A stretch of 55,875 bases of DNA from Halodesulfovibrio sp. (GCA_003252375.1 QKEJ01000195.1:1-55875), one strand, 5' to 3'; shown: positions 33,393 through 43,990, numbered from the stretch's first letter. Notes: generated by a model not told the origin, from the sequence alone. Translations and numbers: made by a program.

Positions 33393-34211
33393 CTAGTCCA
33401 ATGTACGTGCCGGAACGCTGGTCGACCGTGCAATATGATGCTTTTCCAGTATGGCGGCGTGCACGCCCTTCTGCCTGATCTGCGCGATGCCCCTGTTGAG
33501 GATGTTGCACAGAATTTCACCACGGGGAGTGGGGGCAAAGGCCATGTGCAGGGTGTTGGATTCGAAGGGCGGTTCCATGAGCACCAGTTCGTCCCGCGTG
33601 GCCTTCGGCATTCCTTCCAGCATCCGTTCCAGGGTCTCCCGGGTGTCCAGCATGATGTCTATGCGACCGGAAAGAAGCTTTTGATAATTCCGTTGCTCGT
33701 CGGGGGCCTCTTCCACGAGGGCGATACCCCGTTTGGTGAGCTTTGCGGCGTAGGTGGAGTTCTTGACCGTGCCGATGCGCCAGCCGATGAGGTCGTCGAG
33801 GGAGGCATAGGGGATGTCGAGCGAACGCAGGCGCGCGAAAATGGTATCCACGGTCAGCAGGGGGGTGCTGAGATGATAGCGGTGCTTGTTGCGTTCCGAA
33901 TCATGCACGGCAAGCAGACCGTCCGCCTCGCCGGACTCCAGCATGCTGACCGCCCGGGGCCACGGAACCACCGAGAAACGGGTGGCAATGTTGCTCAGGC
34001 TGAAGGCGATGTCCGTCATTTCGGCCAGTGCCCCGCCTGCGGGCAGGTCCCGGGAGGTGTACGGACGCCATTCGGCCATGACGATATGCAGGGTCTGCTG
34101 TGCCGCTGCCGTGCGGGGGGCGCCCGGCAGCAGGAGGAGCATTCCGAGAACAAGGAGCAGGCACGACCGGAGCCGTGAATGCCCGCGCATGGAGGGCAGG
34201 GAGGGCGACAT
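33393..34211 (-). CDS. Periplasmic solute-binding protein, SBP_bac_3-like
   Basis: A 272-residue protein with a signal peptide (RLRSCLLLVLGMLLLLPG then APRTAAAQQ) and a type II binding fold: LHIVMAEWRPYTSRDLPAGGALAEMTDIAFS, FSVVPWPRAVSMLESGEADGLL, WRIGTVKNSTYAAKL and GRIDIMLDTRETLERM. This is the family used for amino-acid uptake but also found alone as sensors. No ABC permease or ATPase follows, so its role is not clear. ATG 34211 was taken over an upstream in-frame start at 34337 that would precede the signal peptide by 42 unlikely residues. It starts 2 bases after the stop of the ClpP-like lipoprotein gene. Confidence 0.82.
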   Translation of the reverse strand: MSPSLPSMRGHSRLRSCLLLVLGMLLLLPGAPRTAAAQQTLHIVMAEWRPYTSRDLPAGGALAEMTDIAFSLSNIATRFSVVPWPRAVSMLESGEADGLLAVHDSERNKHRYHLSTPLLTVDTIFARLRSLDIPYASLDDLIGWRIGTVKNSTYAAKLTKRGIALVEEAPDEQRNYQKLLSGRIDIMLDTRETLERMLEGMPKATRDELVLMEPPFESNTLHMAFAPTPRGEILCNILNRGIAQIRQKGVHAAILEKHHIARSTSVPARTLD

Positions 34212-34213
34212 GG

Positions 34214-34837
34214 CTATTCCGTGATGATGTTGAAGCGAAGCATCTCGTCCCGGGTCAGGATGTGCTGCTGCCCCTTGGGGGCGGCCGTCAGGGAGAACCA
34301 GTAGAAATCTTCGGGAATGCCGTGCTCCCGGTACCATTTCAGATACCCGAAGTGCAGGCTGTTGTGGCGGGGCAGGTCCACACCGTAGTGTGCGCCGTCA
34401 AACCACGAGCCGACGGCCAGCTGCGCCCCTTCCTCCACGGTCCGCTTCCAGCCTGCGATGAAGAAATCGATCGCCCCGGGGGAGACGAATCCATTGGCGG
34501 GCACGTGGGTCGCCAGATGGTATTCGGAAAGCATGCGCGAGGCCTCGCGCATTTCGCGGTATCCCGATGAGCCGGTGGCCTGCACCAGCGAGATCTCGTG
34601 CACATCGAAATTTTCCGACATGATGTCAAGGAGGGCGGAGGAGGTGTCCCGGTCGATCATGCCGCGCATCTCCGCTGTTTCCCCGTGCACCGTAAAGGTG
34701 GCGGAGTCGTCGTTCAAAAGACCGGAACCACTGCCCATGCAGCCGGAAAGCAGCAGGGCCGTCAGTGTGCAGAGGGTCAGCATGGCCCGTCTGCAGGGAA
34801 GGGACAGAGAAGGACGGATAACAGCGTATGGGGGCAC
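34214..34837 (-). CDS. ClpP/crotonase-like periplasmic lipoprotein (COG3904-like)
   Basis: A 207-residue predicted lipoprotein. The lipobox is LLLSGC after an RRAMLTLCTLTA signal stretch. The mature part has FTVHGETAEMRGMIDRDTSSALL, ISLVQATGSSGYREMREASRML and VPANGFVSPGAIDFFIAGWKRTVEEGAQLAVGSW, a layout seen in ClpP-like periplasmic proteins. The usual GG-S-S-catalytic segment is changed to ATGSSGY. Start GTG 34837 was picked because AGGAGAG is 5 bases upstream. It leads a two-gene unit with the solute-binding protein. Protease activity is not assured. Confidence 0.7.
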   Translation of the reverse strand: MPPYAVIRPSLSLPCRRAMLTLCTLTALLLSGCMGSGSGLLNDDSATFTVHGETAEMRGMIDRDTSSALLDIMSENFDVHEISLVQATGSSGYREMREASRMLSEYHLATHVPANGFVSPGAIDFFIAGWKRTVEEGAQLAVGSWFDGAHYGVDLPRHNSLHFGYLKWYREHGIPEDFYWFSLTAAPKGQQHILTRDEMLRFNIITE

Positions 34838-34940
34838 GAAACTCTCCTGATTGATGGTCATATGCTTACGCCGGGGCGGAATATAGCCCAGACGCACGGA
34901 AAGGCCAACCCTGGCAACACGAATGTCACTGTCGGAATGC

Positions 34941-34972
34941 AAAAAAGCGCCACCCCGTTCGGGATGGCGCTT
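34941..34972 (-). terminator. Intrinsic terminator of the leu operon
   Basis: On the minus strand AGCGCCATCCCG and CGGGGTGGCGCT form a stem with a small loop (one G-T type mismatch) followed by TTTTTT. It lies 20 bases after the leuB stop. Confidence 0.85.
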
Positions 34973-34991
34973 GCAAGCGGAGGGAGAGCGG

Positions 34992-36065
34992 CTAGATGCG
35001 TTCGGCAACAAGGTTGCCCATGGTGTTGCAACCCACGAGGCTCTTGCCTTCTTCCATGATGTCGCCGGTACGGTAACCTTCCTGCAGAACCTTCTGCACG
35101 GCGGTTTCGATGACTTCCGCTTCCTTGGACAGGTCAAAGGCGTAGCGCAGCATCATGGCGATGGACAGGATGGTGGCCAGCGGGTTGGCCTTGTTCTGTC
35201 CTGCGATGTCGGGCGCGGAGCCGTGGATGGGCTCGTACAGGCCAGGCCCGGAGGCGCCCAGGGAGGCGGAGGGCAGCATGCCGATGGAGCCGGTGATGAC
35301 GGCGGCTTCGTCGGAGAGGATGTCGCCGAACAGGTTGCCGGTGACGATCACGTCAAACTGGTTGGGGTTGCGCACCAGCTGCATGGCGGCGTTGTCCACG
35401 TACATGTGGGAAAGCTCAACCTCGGGATATTCCTTGGCCACTTCTTCCACCACTTCGCGCCACAGACGGGAAACTTCCAGCACGTTGGCCTTGTCCACCG
35501 AGCAGAGACGCTTTTCGCGCTTCATGGCGGCCTCGAAGGCCAGGCGGGCGATGCGGCGCACTTCTTCCTCGTCGTAGACCATGGTGTTGAAGGCGGCGCG
35601 CTTGCCGTCGCGCACGTCGCGGCCCACGGGCTGGCCGAAGTAGATGCCGCCGGTCAGTTCGCGCACCACCATCACGTCAATGCCGTCCTGCACGATGTCG
35701 GGGCGCAGGAAGCAGGCCTTGGACAGCTCGGGGAAGAGCTTGGCGGGACGCAGGTTGGCAAACAGGCCGAGGGCCTTGCGGATGCCCAGCAGGCCCTTCT
35801 CGGGGCGCTGGTCGCCGGGCAGGGTGTCCCACTTGGGACCGCCCACGGCGCCCAGCAGCACGGCGTCGGCAGCCTTGCACTTGGCCACGGTTTCGTCGGG
35901 CAGTGGGTTCTTGGTGGCGTCGATGGCAACACCGCCGATCAGGGCTTCGGTGTATTCCACGGTGTGGCCGAACTTGTCCGCGACCTTGTCCAGGACCATT
36001 ACCGCCTGTTCCACGATCTCGGGGCCGATGCCGTCTCCGGGCATCAGGCAGATCTTCATCTTCAT
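34992..36065 (-). CDS. leuB: 3-isopropylmalate dehydrogenase
   Basis: A 357-residue LeuB of normal length. It has [60 protein letters not shown]-type [46 protein letters not shown] (metal-binding aspartates) and [18 protein letters not shown] (NAD site). It oxidises and decarboxylates 3-isopropylmalate to 2-ketoisocaproate. It is the last gene of leuA-leuC-leuD-leuB. The gap to leuD (102 bases) contains a strong hairpin. Confidence 0.97.
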   Translation of the reverse strand: MKMKICLMPGDGIGPEIVEQAVMVLDKVADKFGHTVEYTEALIGGVAIDATKNPLPDETVAKCKAADAVLLGAVGGPKWDTLPGDQRPEKGLLGIRKALGLFANLRPAKLFPELSKACFLRPDIVQDGIDVMVVRELTGGIYFGQPVGRDVRDGKRAAFNTMVYDEEEVRRIARLAFEAAMKREKRLCSVDKANVLEVSRLWREVVEEVAKEYPEVELSHMYVDNAAMQLVRNPNQFDVIVTGNLFGDILSDEAAVITGSIGMLPSASLGASGPGLYEPIHGSAPDIAGQNKANPLATILSIAMMLRYAFDLSKEAEVIETAVQKVLQEGYRTGDIMEEGKSLVGCNTMGNLVAERI

Positions 36066-36107
36066 GGCTGACTCCAGCTATGGGTAGCTTTCAGTATGTA
36101 TGGTTCT

Positions 36108-36136
36108 GTTTCCGGCAGGCCGTGCCCGCCGGAAAC
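36108..36136. repeat. Inverted repeat between leuD and leuB
   Basis: GTTTCCGGC and GCCGGAAAC form a perfect 9-bp stem around AGGCCGTGCCC, which itself can pair GGC with GCC. No T-run follows. It may slow decay or adjust expression of leuB relative to leuD. Confidence 0.6.
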
Positions 36137-36167
36137 GTGTGTGGCAATCCTACACCCGGCCGGCGGC

Positions 36168-36662
36168 CTAGGCGTTCAGCTTTTCCCTGACGTAGGGAAT
36201 GAGGCCGCCCTTGTCGAGGAACTCGCGCATGAAGGTGGGCAGCGGCGGATAGGTGATCTCCGTGCCGGTGGTCTTGTTGGTGATCACGCCCTTTTCCACG
36301 TCGATGCTGATCTCGTCGCGGTCGCTGATCTTGGCGATGTCGTCGCCGATCTCGATGAGCAGCAGCCCCATGTTGAAGCTGTTGCGGTAGAAGATGCGGG
36401 CGAACGAGTGTGCGACCACCACGGGAATGCCCGCTCCCAGAATGGAGATGGGGGCGTGCTCGCGGGAGGAGCCGCAGCCGAAGTTTTCGCCGCCGACCAT
36501 GATGTCGCCTTCCTTGACGCGCTTCACCCAGCCTGCTTCCAGGCCTTCCATGCAGTTGGCACCCAGTTCCTTGGTGTCCGTGGTAACCAGGAAGCGGGCG
36601 GGGATGATGGCATCGGTATCGATATGGTCACCCACCTTGTGGGCGGTACCCTGATAGCTCAT
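36168..36662 (-). CDS. leuD: 3-isopropylmalate dehydratase small subunit
   Basis: A 164-residue swivel-domain protein of the shorter LeuD/HACN type. It has [37 protein letters not shown] (substrate-binding S-S-R-E) and [23 protein letters not shown]. With LeuC it isomerises 2-isopropylmalate to 3-isopropylmalate. It follows leuC after 74 bases that contain a GC-rich hairpin (36679-36707) and precedes leuB. Confidence 0.96.
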   Translation of the reverse strand: MSYQGTAHKVGDHIDTDAIIPARFLVTTDTKELGANCMEGLEAGWVKRVKEGDIMVGGENFGCGSSREHAPISILGAGIPVVVAHSFARIFYRNSFNMGLLLIEIGDDIAKISDRDEISIDVEKGVITNKTTGTEITYPPLPTFMREFLDKGGLIPYVREKLNA

Positions 36663-36678
36663 GTCAGAATCTCCTGTT

Positions 36679-36707
36679 ATCCGGCGGCCGTCATGCGGCG
36701 GCCGGAT
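36679..36707. repeat. Inverted repeat between leuC and leuD
   Basis: ATCCGGCGGCCG and CGGCGGCCGGAT form a stem with 10 of 12 positions complementary around TCATG. There is no T-run. It is the second intercistronic hairpin in the operon. Confidence 0.5.
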
Positions 36708-36736
36708 GCGAATATGGATATACGGTTCGTGGCCTT

Positions 36737-37993
36737 CTACAGTGCGCGCGGGTCGGCGATTTCGCCGGCAATGGCGGATGCCGCAGCCACGCAGGGGCTG
36801 GAGAGGTACACTTCCGATTCAAGGCTGCCCATGCGGCCTCTGAAGTTGCGGTTGGTGGTGGCGATGGCCACTTCACCGTCCGCGAGGATGCCCATGTGGC
36901 CGCCGAGGCAGGGGCCGCAGGTGGCCGGGCCGACAATGCAGCCGGCGTCCATGAAGGTCTCGATGAGGCCTTCCTTCAGCGCCTGCTTCCAGATGCCGGG
37001 GGTGGCGGGCAGCACGATGGCGCGCACATGCTTGGCCACCTTGCGTCCCTTGAGGATGGCGGCGGCTTCGCGAAGGTCGCTGATGCGGCCGTTGGTGCAG
37101 GAGCCCACCACAACCTGGTTGACGCGCACGTTGCGGACGTCTTCCACGGGCTTCACGTTTTCGGGCAGGTGCGGGCAGGCGATCTGCGGGGACATGCCGG
37201 AAACGTCGAAGGTGACCACGCGTTCGTACACGGCCCCCTCGTCGGCAACCATCAGCTCGTCCTTGCGGCCGCGTTCGGCGGTATAGGCAATGGTCTTGGC
37301 GTCCACGGGGAAGAGGCCGCACTTGCCGCCTGCTTCAATGGCCATGTTGGCGATGCACATGCGGCCTTCCACATCCAGTGCATCCACAACGGGGCCGGCG
37401 AATTCCAGCGCCTTGTACAGGGCGCCGGCGACACCGATTTCGCCGATGAGCTTGAGGATGAGGTCCTTGGCGCCCACGTATGCGGGCAGGGTGCCGTTGT
37501 AGACCACCTTGATGGTCGGGGGCACCTTGAACCACGTGCTGCCCAGCGCCATGGCGCCGGCAACGTCGGTGGAGCCGAGGCCGGTGGCGAAGGCGCCCAG
37601 GCCGCCGTATGTACAGGTGTGGGAGTCTGCACCCACCACGATGTCGCCGGGGCCCACGAGGCCGAGCTCGGGCAGCAGGGCGTGTTCCACGCCGCAGTCG
37701 CCGCCTTCGTAGTAATGGGTGATGTCCTGTTCCGCCGCGAACTCGCGTACGCCCTTCACCTGAATGGCGGACTCGATGTCCTTCTGCGGGGTGAAATGAT
37801 CCATGACGAGCGCCACGCGATCCTTGTCAAACACCTTCGTTGCGCCCATGGCGCGGAAGGACTTGATGGCAAGGGGTGCGGTGATGTCGTTGGCCAGTGC
37901 CAGCGAGACGTTGCACTGGACGATCTGTCCTGCCTCGGTGATCTGCTGGTCGGTGTGTTTCTGCAGAACCTTCTGCACGAGGGTATGAGCCAT
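36737..37993 (-). CDS. leuC: 3-isopropylmalate dehydratase large subunit
   Basis: A 418-residue aconitase-family protein of the HACN/LeuC type that pairs with a short LeuD. It has [65 protein letters not shown] and [17 protein letters not shown]; the cysteines in [13 protein letters not shown] are the 4Fe-4S ligands. It is co-transcribed with leuA, whose stop lies directly at its start (37993/37994). Confidence 0.97.
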   Translation of the reverse strand: MAHTLVQKVLQKHTDQQITEAGQIVQCNVSLALANDITAPLAIKSFRAMGATKVFDKDRVALVMDHFTPQKDIESAIQVKGVREFAAEQDITHYYEGGDCGVEHALLPELGLVGPGDIVVGADSHTCTYGGLGAFATGLGSTDVAGAMALGSTWFKVPPTIKVVYNGTLPAYVGAKDLILKLIGEIGVAGALYKALEFAGPVVDALDVEGRMCIANMAIEAGGKCGLFPVDAKTIAYTAERGRKDELMVADEGAVYERVVTFDVSGMSPQIACPHLPENVKPVEDVRNVRVNQVVVGSCTNGRISDLREAAAILKGRKVAKHVRAIVLPATPGIWKQALKEGLIETFMDAGCIVGPATCGPCLGGHMGILADGEVAIATTNRNFRGRMGSLESEVYLSSPCVAAASAIAGEIADPRAL

Positions 37994-39517
<1,524 letters not shown>

Positions 39518-39590
39518 GTTCTGTGCTCCTTGTTTCAGCGGCTGGCGCCGCGCCTGTTGTTTCGTTGCTGAATGCGTACGTGCAATGGTT

Positions 39591-39626
39591 CTGACCGCAT
39601 GTACCGGTTATGCCGGTGGTGGTCAG
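39591..39626. promoter_or_regulatory. Nested hairpin in the leuA leader
   Basis: Outer arms CTGACC (39591-39596) and GGTCAG (39621-39626) enclose inner arms ACCGG (39603-39607) and CCGGT (39613-39617). The stop codon of the leader ORF (39623-39625) falls inside the outer stem, so a terminating ribosome would change the fold. No T-run follows, so any control may act on translation or through Rho rather than by intrinsic termination. Confidence 0.5.
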
Positions 39627-39709
39627 GATAGTCGCAGGTTCGCAAACTGCCGCACGAATGACAGGTGGTGCAGGTGTCTGATGTCGATATGAACGACTGC
39701 GTGTGCCAT
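39623..39709 (-). CDS. Putative leu operon leader peptide
   Basis: A 28-codon ORF (ATG 39709, TGA 39623) with GGAG 8 bases upstream. It reads MAHAVVHIDIRHLHHLSF then VRQFANLRLS. It holds four leucines (three CTG and one CTA, counting HLHHL and NLRL) and six histidines. It sits in the otherwise gene-free 311 bases before leuA and ends in the hairpin above. A weak sigma-70 -10 box TATACT (39790-39795) lies 80 bases upstream. The ORF is a candidate leader peptide for leucine-responsive control. The leucine content is modest, and no database check was possible. Confidence 0.5.
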   Translation of the reverse strand: MAHAVVHIDIRHLHHLSFVRQFANLRLS

Positions 39710-39789
39710 GAGGTCTGCTCCTATGGCCTTGTGCGGACTCTGTTCCGCGTTCCGGTGGTGCTCCGTATGGTGACCCTATGGGCCGACGG

Positions 39790-39795
39790 AGTATA
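39790..39795 (-). promoter_or_regulatory. Possible -10 box for the leu operon
   Basis: Minus-strand TATACT in an AT-rich patch (CCAATTTTGTG before it). The expected -35 region is weak (TTTCTC at 16 bases). Transcription from here would include the leader ORF at 39709. Confidence 0.4.
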
Positions 39796-39828
39796 CACAA
39801 AATTGGTAAGGGAGAAAGGGGAGAGTGA

Positions 39829-40593
39829 CTACTCGCTGTGACCGGTGGATAGGTCACCTAGTAGCTTGGAAGAGCGCCGGGATAGGAATAGGAAGGTGTA
39901 CACCGGGCCGGAGATGATGTAGCCGGCGAACACCAGGAATCCCAGCAGCTTCGGCTCGGAGATAATGAGCACGAAGAGGAGGATGGCGGAAACCATCGAG
40001 CTGAACGGATGGGCTTTGAGGAACCCGTATTCCTTGAAGGAGGCGTACCGCACCCTGCTGACCATGAGGAAAGAGGAGGCAAAGGTCATGGCCAGCGCGA
40101 AGGCGGGCATGAAGTGCGCCACGCTTTCGGGCAGGTAGGGGGTGAAGAAGACCATGGTGGCCAGTGTGCACCCACCGGCGGGGGTGGGCAGGCCAATGAA
40201 GAACTTCTTGGGGGTGACGGCGGTGGAGATGTTGAACCGGGCGAGACGCAGAGCGCCGCAGGCGGTGAAGAGGAACGCCACGGCAATGCCGAGACGTCCG
40301 AACGCATGCAACTGCCACTGGTACATCATGAACGCGGGAACGACGCAGAACGCGGCAAGGTCTGCCAGCGAGTCATACTGCACGCCGAATTCGCTGGCGG
40401 TATTGGTCAGGCGGGCAACCTTGCCGTCCAGTCCGTCCATGAGGGCGGAGAACAGGATGGCTACAGCACTCATCTCGAACCTGCCTTCAGCCGCCCAAAT
40501 CATACCCATGAAGCCCGAGAACAGGCTTGCCGTGGTAAAGAGATTGGGCAGGATGTAGACACCCTTGCGGGGAGTGGTGCGCGTTGCGTTCAT
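39829..40593 (-). CDS. pssA: CDP-diacylglycerol-serine O-phosphatidyltransferase
   Basis: A 254-residue membrane enzyme of the CDP-alcohol phosphotransferase family. The catalytic motif DGLDGKVARLTNTASEFG then VQYDSLAD fits D-G-x2-A-R-x8-G-x3-D-x3-D. About six to eight membrane segments are visible (NLFTTASLFSGFMGMIW, LGIAVAFLFTACGAL, SSMVSAILLFVLII, LGFLVFAGYIISGPV). It makes phosphatidylserine, which the upstream psd product decarboxylates. ATG 40593 (MNATRTTPRKGVYILPNL) was used; an in-frame TTG at 40605 is an alternative with a better spaced AGG. It follows psd by 36 bases. Confidence 0.94.
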   Translation of the reverse strand: MNATRTTPRKGVYILPNLFTTASLFSGFMGMIWAAEGRFEMSAVAILFSALMDGLDGKVARLTNTASEFGVQYDSLADLAAFCVVPAFMMYQWQLHAFGRLGIAVAFLFTACGALRLARFNISTAVTPKKFFIGLPTPAGGCTLATMVFFTPYLPESVAHFMPAFALAMTFASSFLMVSRVRYASFKEYGFLKAHPFSSMVSAILLFVLIISEPKLLGFLVFAGYIISGPVYTFLFLSRRSSKLLGDLSTGHSE

Positions 40594-40629
40594 GCCGTGG
40601 GCCAATGTACCTGTTGCAAATTATTGCGT

Positions 40630-41286
40630 TTAGTTGTCGTTTCCGTGCTGCTTGCGTGCCAGTACGGTCTGCCCGGCGAACACCTGTTCGCCGATGCCTA
40701 TGGCTGGAACATAGTCGTCCGGCAGGTAAAGGTCAACCCGCGAGCCGAATTTGATCATGCCATACCGCTCGCCGCGGTGCAGGGAATCGCCTTCGTCCAC
40801 ACGGCAGACGATGCGCCGTGCGATCAGGCCCGCGATCTGCACCATGGTCCAGAGGCTGCCGTCGCTGTCCCGCAGGCTGTAGGCGCAGCGTTCGTTGTCC
40901 GTGCTGGCCTTGTCCCATGCGGCATTGAAGTACTTGCCGGGATGGTACTGGATGGCGGCCACCGTGCTGCTGACCGGAGCGCGGTTCACATGCACGCTGA
41001 ACACGTTCATGAAGATGCAGATGCACTGGCGCATTTCGCCGGTGAAGGGGTCGGGCATGGACTGCACCTTGATCACCTTGCCGTCGGCCGGGCTGATGGC
41101 AAGGCCGGGAGCCGTGGGCGTGACGCGCTCGGGGTCACGGAAGAAATGCAGGCAGAACCAGAACAGGATGAGGAAGACCAGCGACATGAACCAGCAGTCC
41201 ATGAGCCCGAAGGCGATGGTGGCGAGCCCGGTCAGGGCGAGGGAGGGGACGCACTCGGGGGTGAGTCCGATGGAGGCCTTGCGCAT
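40630..41286 (-). CDS. psd: Phosphatidylserine decarboxylase (short, PSD-A type)
   Basis: A 218-residue proenzyme. N-terminal membrane segments are [17 protein letters not shown] and [46 protein letters not shown] and [15 protein letters not shown] follow; the G-S in FGSR is the expected self-cleavage site that creates the pyruvoyl cofactor (LGST in many homologues). It completes phosphatidylethanolamine synthesis with pssA. The 168-base gap to zwf contains two GC-rich hairpins (41324-41336 and 41350-41366) without T-runs; no other gene is seen there. Confidence 0.94.
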   Translation of the reverse strand: MRKASIGLTPECVPSLALTGLATIAFGLMDCWFMSLVFLILFWFCLHFFRDPERVTPTAPGLAISPADGKVIKVQSMPDPFTGEMRQCICIFMNVFSVHVNRAPVSSTVAAIQYHPGKYFNAAWDKASTDNERCAYSLRDSDGSLWTMVQIAGLIARRIVCRVDEGDSLHRGERYGMIKFGSRVDLYLPDDYVPAIGIGEQVFAGQTVLARKQHGNDN

Positions 41287-41349
41287 GGTATGTACATGCC
41301 GGTCCGAATCCGGTCTTGTCCGTGGGAGGGGCTCCCGTGTTCTTCAAGG

Positions 41350-41366
41350 GGCCCGGAATCCGGGCC
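41350..41366. repeat. Inverted repeat after zwf
   Basis: GGCCCGG-AAT-CCGGGCC is a perfect 7-bp palindrome about 90 bases past the zwf stop and before psd. A second small palindrome, GGGAG-GGG-CTCCC, lies at 41324-41336. Neither has a T-run. They may act as Rho-assisted 3' ends for zwf. Confidence 0.45.
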
Positions 41367-41454
41367 ATGAGCCGTTCCGGGGTGCCTGCATTCGTCGAGC
41401 AGATACCGTTAGTCGAAAATGCGCCGGTTTGCAATCGTCGGGGCGGGAATGGCC

Positions 41455-43026
41455 TCAGTCCGTGATGCGCGTTCCCGCCATTTCCGGTGGCCTGCGCCAG
41501 CGTCGTCCAGTGGCGGCCAGCATCCTGTCCGCGGCCTCCGGTCCCCAGCTTCCGGCAGGATAGGGGAACAGGGGACACAGATCGGGGCGTTCCGTCCAGG
41601 CGGCGAGTACCGGGTCGATGAGCTGCCACGCCACCTCCACGCCCTCGCGCGACCAGAACAGGGTCCGGTCGCCCTGCATGCAGTCCAGCAGCAACCGTTC
41701 GTAGGCGTTGGGCGGCGTGATGCCGAACACCTCCTGATACTTGAAGGACAGCGCCATGGAGGACATGCACGACTTGGGGCCTGGCTGCTTTGTCTGGATG
41801 GTCAGGTCGATGCCCTCGTCGGGCTGGATTTTCAGGACCAGAACATTGGCCGGCATCTGGGTCTTTGAGGTCATGCCGAACATGGAGTGGGGAACCCGCT
41901 TGAAGGTGACCGCGATTTCCGAAACCTTGCGGCGCAAGCCCTTGCCGGAACGCAGCAGGAAGGGCACGCCCTGCCATCGCCAGTTATCGATAAGCATCCG
42001 TGCGGCAACGTAGGTCTCCGTCGCCGAATCTCCAGCCACGCCTGCCTCCTGCCGGTAGTCCGGCAACGGCGAGATGGCTGCGTCCTGCGAGGCTGCATAC
42101 TGTCCCCGCACGATCCAGTCGCCCAGTTCGTCCACGGGCCACGGGCGTATGGATCGCATCAGCTTGGTGCGCTCCTCCCGGACCTGCTCCGCCTGAAAGG
42201 AGGTGGGCGGTTCCATGGCGGTAATGGCCAGCATCTGCAGCATGTGGTTCTGGAACATGTCGCGCAGGCAGCCCGCGTGGTCGTAGTATCCGCCGCGATG
42301 CTCCACGCCGATGGATTCCGCGGCAGTGATCTGCACATGGTCAATGTACCGGCGGTTCCAGAGCGGCTCGAAGATGGCGTTGGCAAAGCGGAACATCAGG
42401 ATGGACTGCACCGTTTCCTTGCCGAGGTAATGGTCCATGCGGAAGATCTGGTGCGGCTCCAGGGCCCTGCTGAGCCGGTTGTCGAGCGTGACAGCCGAGG
42501 CGAGGTCGTGCCCGAAGGGTTTTTCGAACACCACTCTGGCCCATGGCCTGCCATCGTGGCCCTCTCCGGTCATGCCGGCTTCGGAAAGGCGTTCCACCAC
42601 CACGGGGTGCAGCTCGGGAGGCAGGGCCAGATAGAAGAGCCGGTTGCCCGAGGAGTCGAAATCCATGTCGCACACCGAGCAGCGGGTGGCCAGCTGCTCG
42701 TAGGCCGCCAGTTCATTGTAGTCCCCGGAGACATAGCGGCACATGGCCAGAAAGCTGTTCAGGGTGTCCGCATTCTGTTCGCCGCACGCCTCGGTGATGG
42801 CGGTGCGCATGCGCTCCCGGAACATTTCGTCCGTCATGGCGGAACGGGCGAATCCGAGAATGTAGAAGCGCGCGGGCAGCATGTGGCGGCGGAACAGGCC
42901 GTAGAGGGCGGGAATGAGCTTGCGCTGCACCAGGTCCCCGGATGCGCCGAAGACCACGATGCCGCAGTTTTCCACCGGGGCTTCCGCACACACGTTGGGC
43001 TGGCCGAGGGAAAATGGGGTGTCCAT
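41455..43026 (-). CDS. zwf: Glucose-6-phosphate 1-dehydrogenase
   Basis: A 523-residue enzyme. GIVVFGASGDLVQRKLIPALYGL is the NADP site. FRMDHYLGKETVQSILMFRFAN carries the catalytic region with D-H-Y-L-G-K-E, and KVPFLLRSGKGLRRKVSEIAVTFK-type VPFLLRSGKGLRRK is the conserved C-terminal motif. ATG 43026 was chosen (AGGAG 7 bases upstream) and places MDTPFSLGQPNVC before the first strand; the longer frame would run 63 residues into gnd. It oxidises glucose 6-phosphate to 6-phosphogluconolactone. It lies 10 bases after gnd in one transcription unit. Confidence 0.95.
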   Translation of the reverse strand: MDTPFSLGQPNVCAEAPVENCGIVVFGASGDLVQRKLIPALYGLFRRHMLPARFYILGFARSAMTDEMFRERMRTAITEACGEQNADTLNSFLAMCRYVSGDYNELAAYEQLATRCSVCDMDFDSSGNRLFYLALPPELHPVVVERLSEAGMTGEGHDGRPWARVVFEKPFGHDLASAVTLDNRLSRALEPHQIFRMDHYLGKETVQSILMFRFANAIFEPLWNRRYIDHVQITAAESIGVEHRGGYYDHAGCLRDMFQNHMLQMLAITAMEPPTSFQAEQVREERTKLMRSIRPWPVDELGDWIVRGQYAASQDAAISPLPDYRQEAGVAGDSATETYVAARMLIDNWRWQGVPFLLRSGKGLRRKVSEIAVTFKRVPHSMFGMTSKTQMPANVLVLKIQPDEGIDLTIQTKQPGPKSCMSSMALSFKYQEVFGITPPNAYERLLLDCMQGDRTLFWSREGVEVAWQLIDPVLAAWTERPDLCPLFPYPAGSWGPEAADRMLAATGRRWRRPPEMAGTRITD

Positions 43027-43036
43027 TGCCGGGCTC

Positions 43037-43936
43037 CTAGGACTTGCGGACGGCGTGGCCGCCGAATTCGTTGCGCAGGGCGGCGAGGACGCGGTTGGAA
43101 AAGGCGTTTTCCTGCCGCGAGGCGAACCGCCGGAACAGCGCCTGCGCCAGCACAGGCGCGGAAACGCCTGCATGTACCGATTCCAGCACGGTCCAGCGGC
43201 CCTCGCCGGAATCATCCACGAATCCCTTCAGGGCTGAAAGATCCGGGTCCTTCTGCAGGGCGCTGTCCAGCAGCTCCAGCAACCACGACCGGACCACGCT
43301 GCCCCGGTTCCACAGTGCGGCGATGCCCTGCAGGTCGAGTGCGTCAAAGGGGCCGTTGCGCAGCAGGTCGAACCCTTCGCCGTAGGCTTCCATCATGGCG
43401 TACTCTATGCCGTTGTGCACCATCTTGACGAAATGTCCGGACCCCACGGGGCCCACGTGTTTCCACCCCTTCTCCGGCGCCAGCGAGTCCAGTGCGGGCG
43501 CAAGCCGGGCCACATGGTCCGCTGTCCCGCCGAGCATGGTGCAGTACCCCACGTCCAGCCCCCAGATGCCGCCGGAGACCCCGGCGTCCACATAGCCGAT
43601 GCCGTGTTCCGCAAGCAGGGCGGCATTGGCCGCATCGTCGCGCCAGTATGAGTTGCCGCCCTCCACCACCAGGTCCCCCGGATCCAGCAGGGGGCCGAGC
43701 GCTTCGAGAGTGCTGCGGGTGATATCGCCGGCCGGCAGCATGCACCAGAGGGTTCGCGGTTTCTCCAGCAGGGGTGCCAGTTCCTCAAGCGAGGCTGCGC
43801 CGCGGGCACCCTCGGCCACCATCTGGGCCACCTTGTCCTGCGAGCGGTTCCAGACCACCACGTCGTGTCCGCCCCGCAGGAGGCGCCGCGCCATGTTCAT
43901 GCCCATCCGTCCGAGTCCGATCATTGCTATCTGCAT
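43037..43936 (-). CDS. gnd: 6-phosphogluconate dehydrogenase, short GntZ/YqeC type
   Basis: A 299-residue enzyme, shorter than the 470-residue E. coli Gnd and like the GntZ-type group. MIGLGRMGMNMARRLLRGGHDVVVWNRS is the cofactor site, with Asn-Arg after the second strand rather than an acidic residue, so NADP use is possible. DAGVSGGIWGLDVGYCTMLGG, GPVGSGHFVKMVHNGIEYAMMEAYGEGF is the family signature with the catalytic lysine. ATG 43936 follows AAGGA by 7 bases. It decarboxylates 6-phosphogluconate to ribulose 5-phosphate, with zwf next in the operon. Confidence 0.93.
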   Translation of the reverse strand: MQIAMIGLGRMGMNMARRLLRGGHDVVVWNRSQDKVAQMVAEGARGAASLEELAPLLEKPRTLWCMLPAGDITRSTLEALGPLLDPGDLVVEGGNSYWRDDAANAALLAEHGIGYVDAGVSGGIWGLDVGYCTMLGGTADHVARLAPALDSLAPEKGWKHVGPVGSGHFVKMVHNGIEYAMMEAYGEGFDLLRNGPFDALDLQGIAALWNRGSVVRSWLLELLDSALQKDPDLSALKGFVDDSGEGRWTVLESVHAGVSAPVLAQALFRRFASRQENAFSNRVLAALRNEFGGHAVRKS

Positions 43937-43961
43937 GGAATTGTCCTTGTTGGCGGAATGC

Positions 43962-43990
43962 CCCCGCATTGCCGGAAATTCCGTGCGGGG
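43962..43990. promoter_or_regulatory. Nested palindrome in the gnd-zwf leader
   Basis: CCCCGCA (43962-43968) and TGCGGGG (43984-43990) form a perfect 7-bp outer stem. CGGAA-A-TTCCG (43973-43983) forms a second dyad within. The element lies between the predicted start of transcription and the gnd ATG. It could be an operator or an mRNA structure. Confidence 0.45.

Noticed and set aside
39518-39828. T-box riboswitch upstream of leuA
   Set aside because: T-box control of leucine genes is known in some bacteria, but the conserved TGGNACCGCG-type box and a following terminator were not found here.
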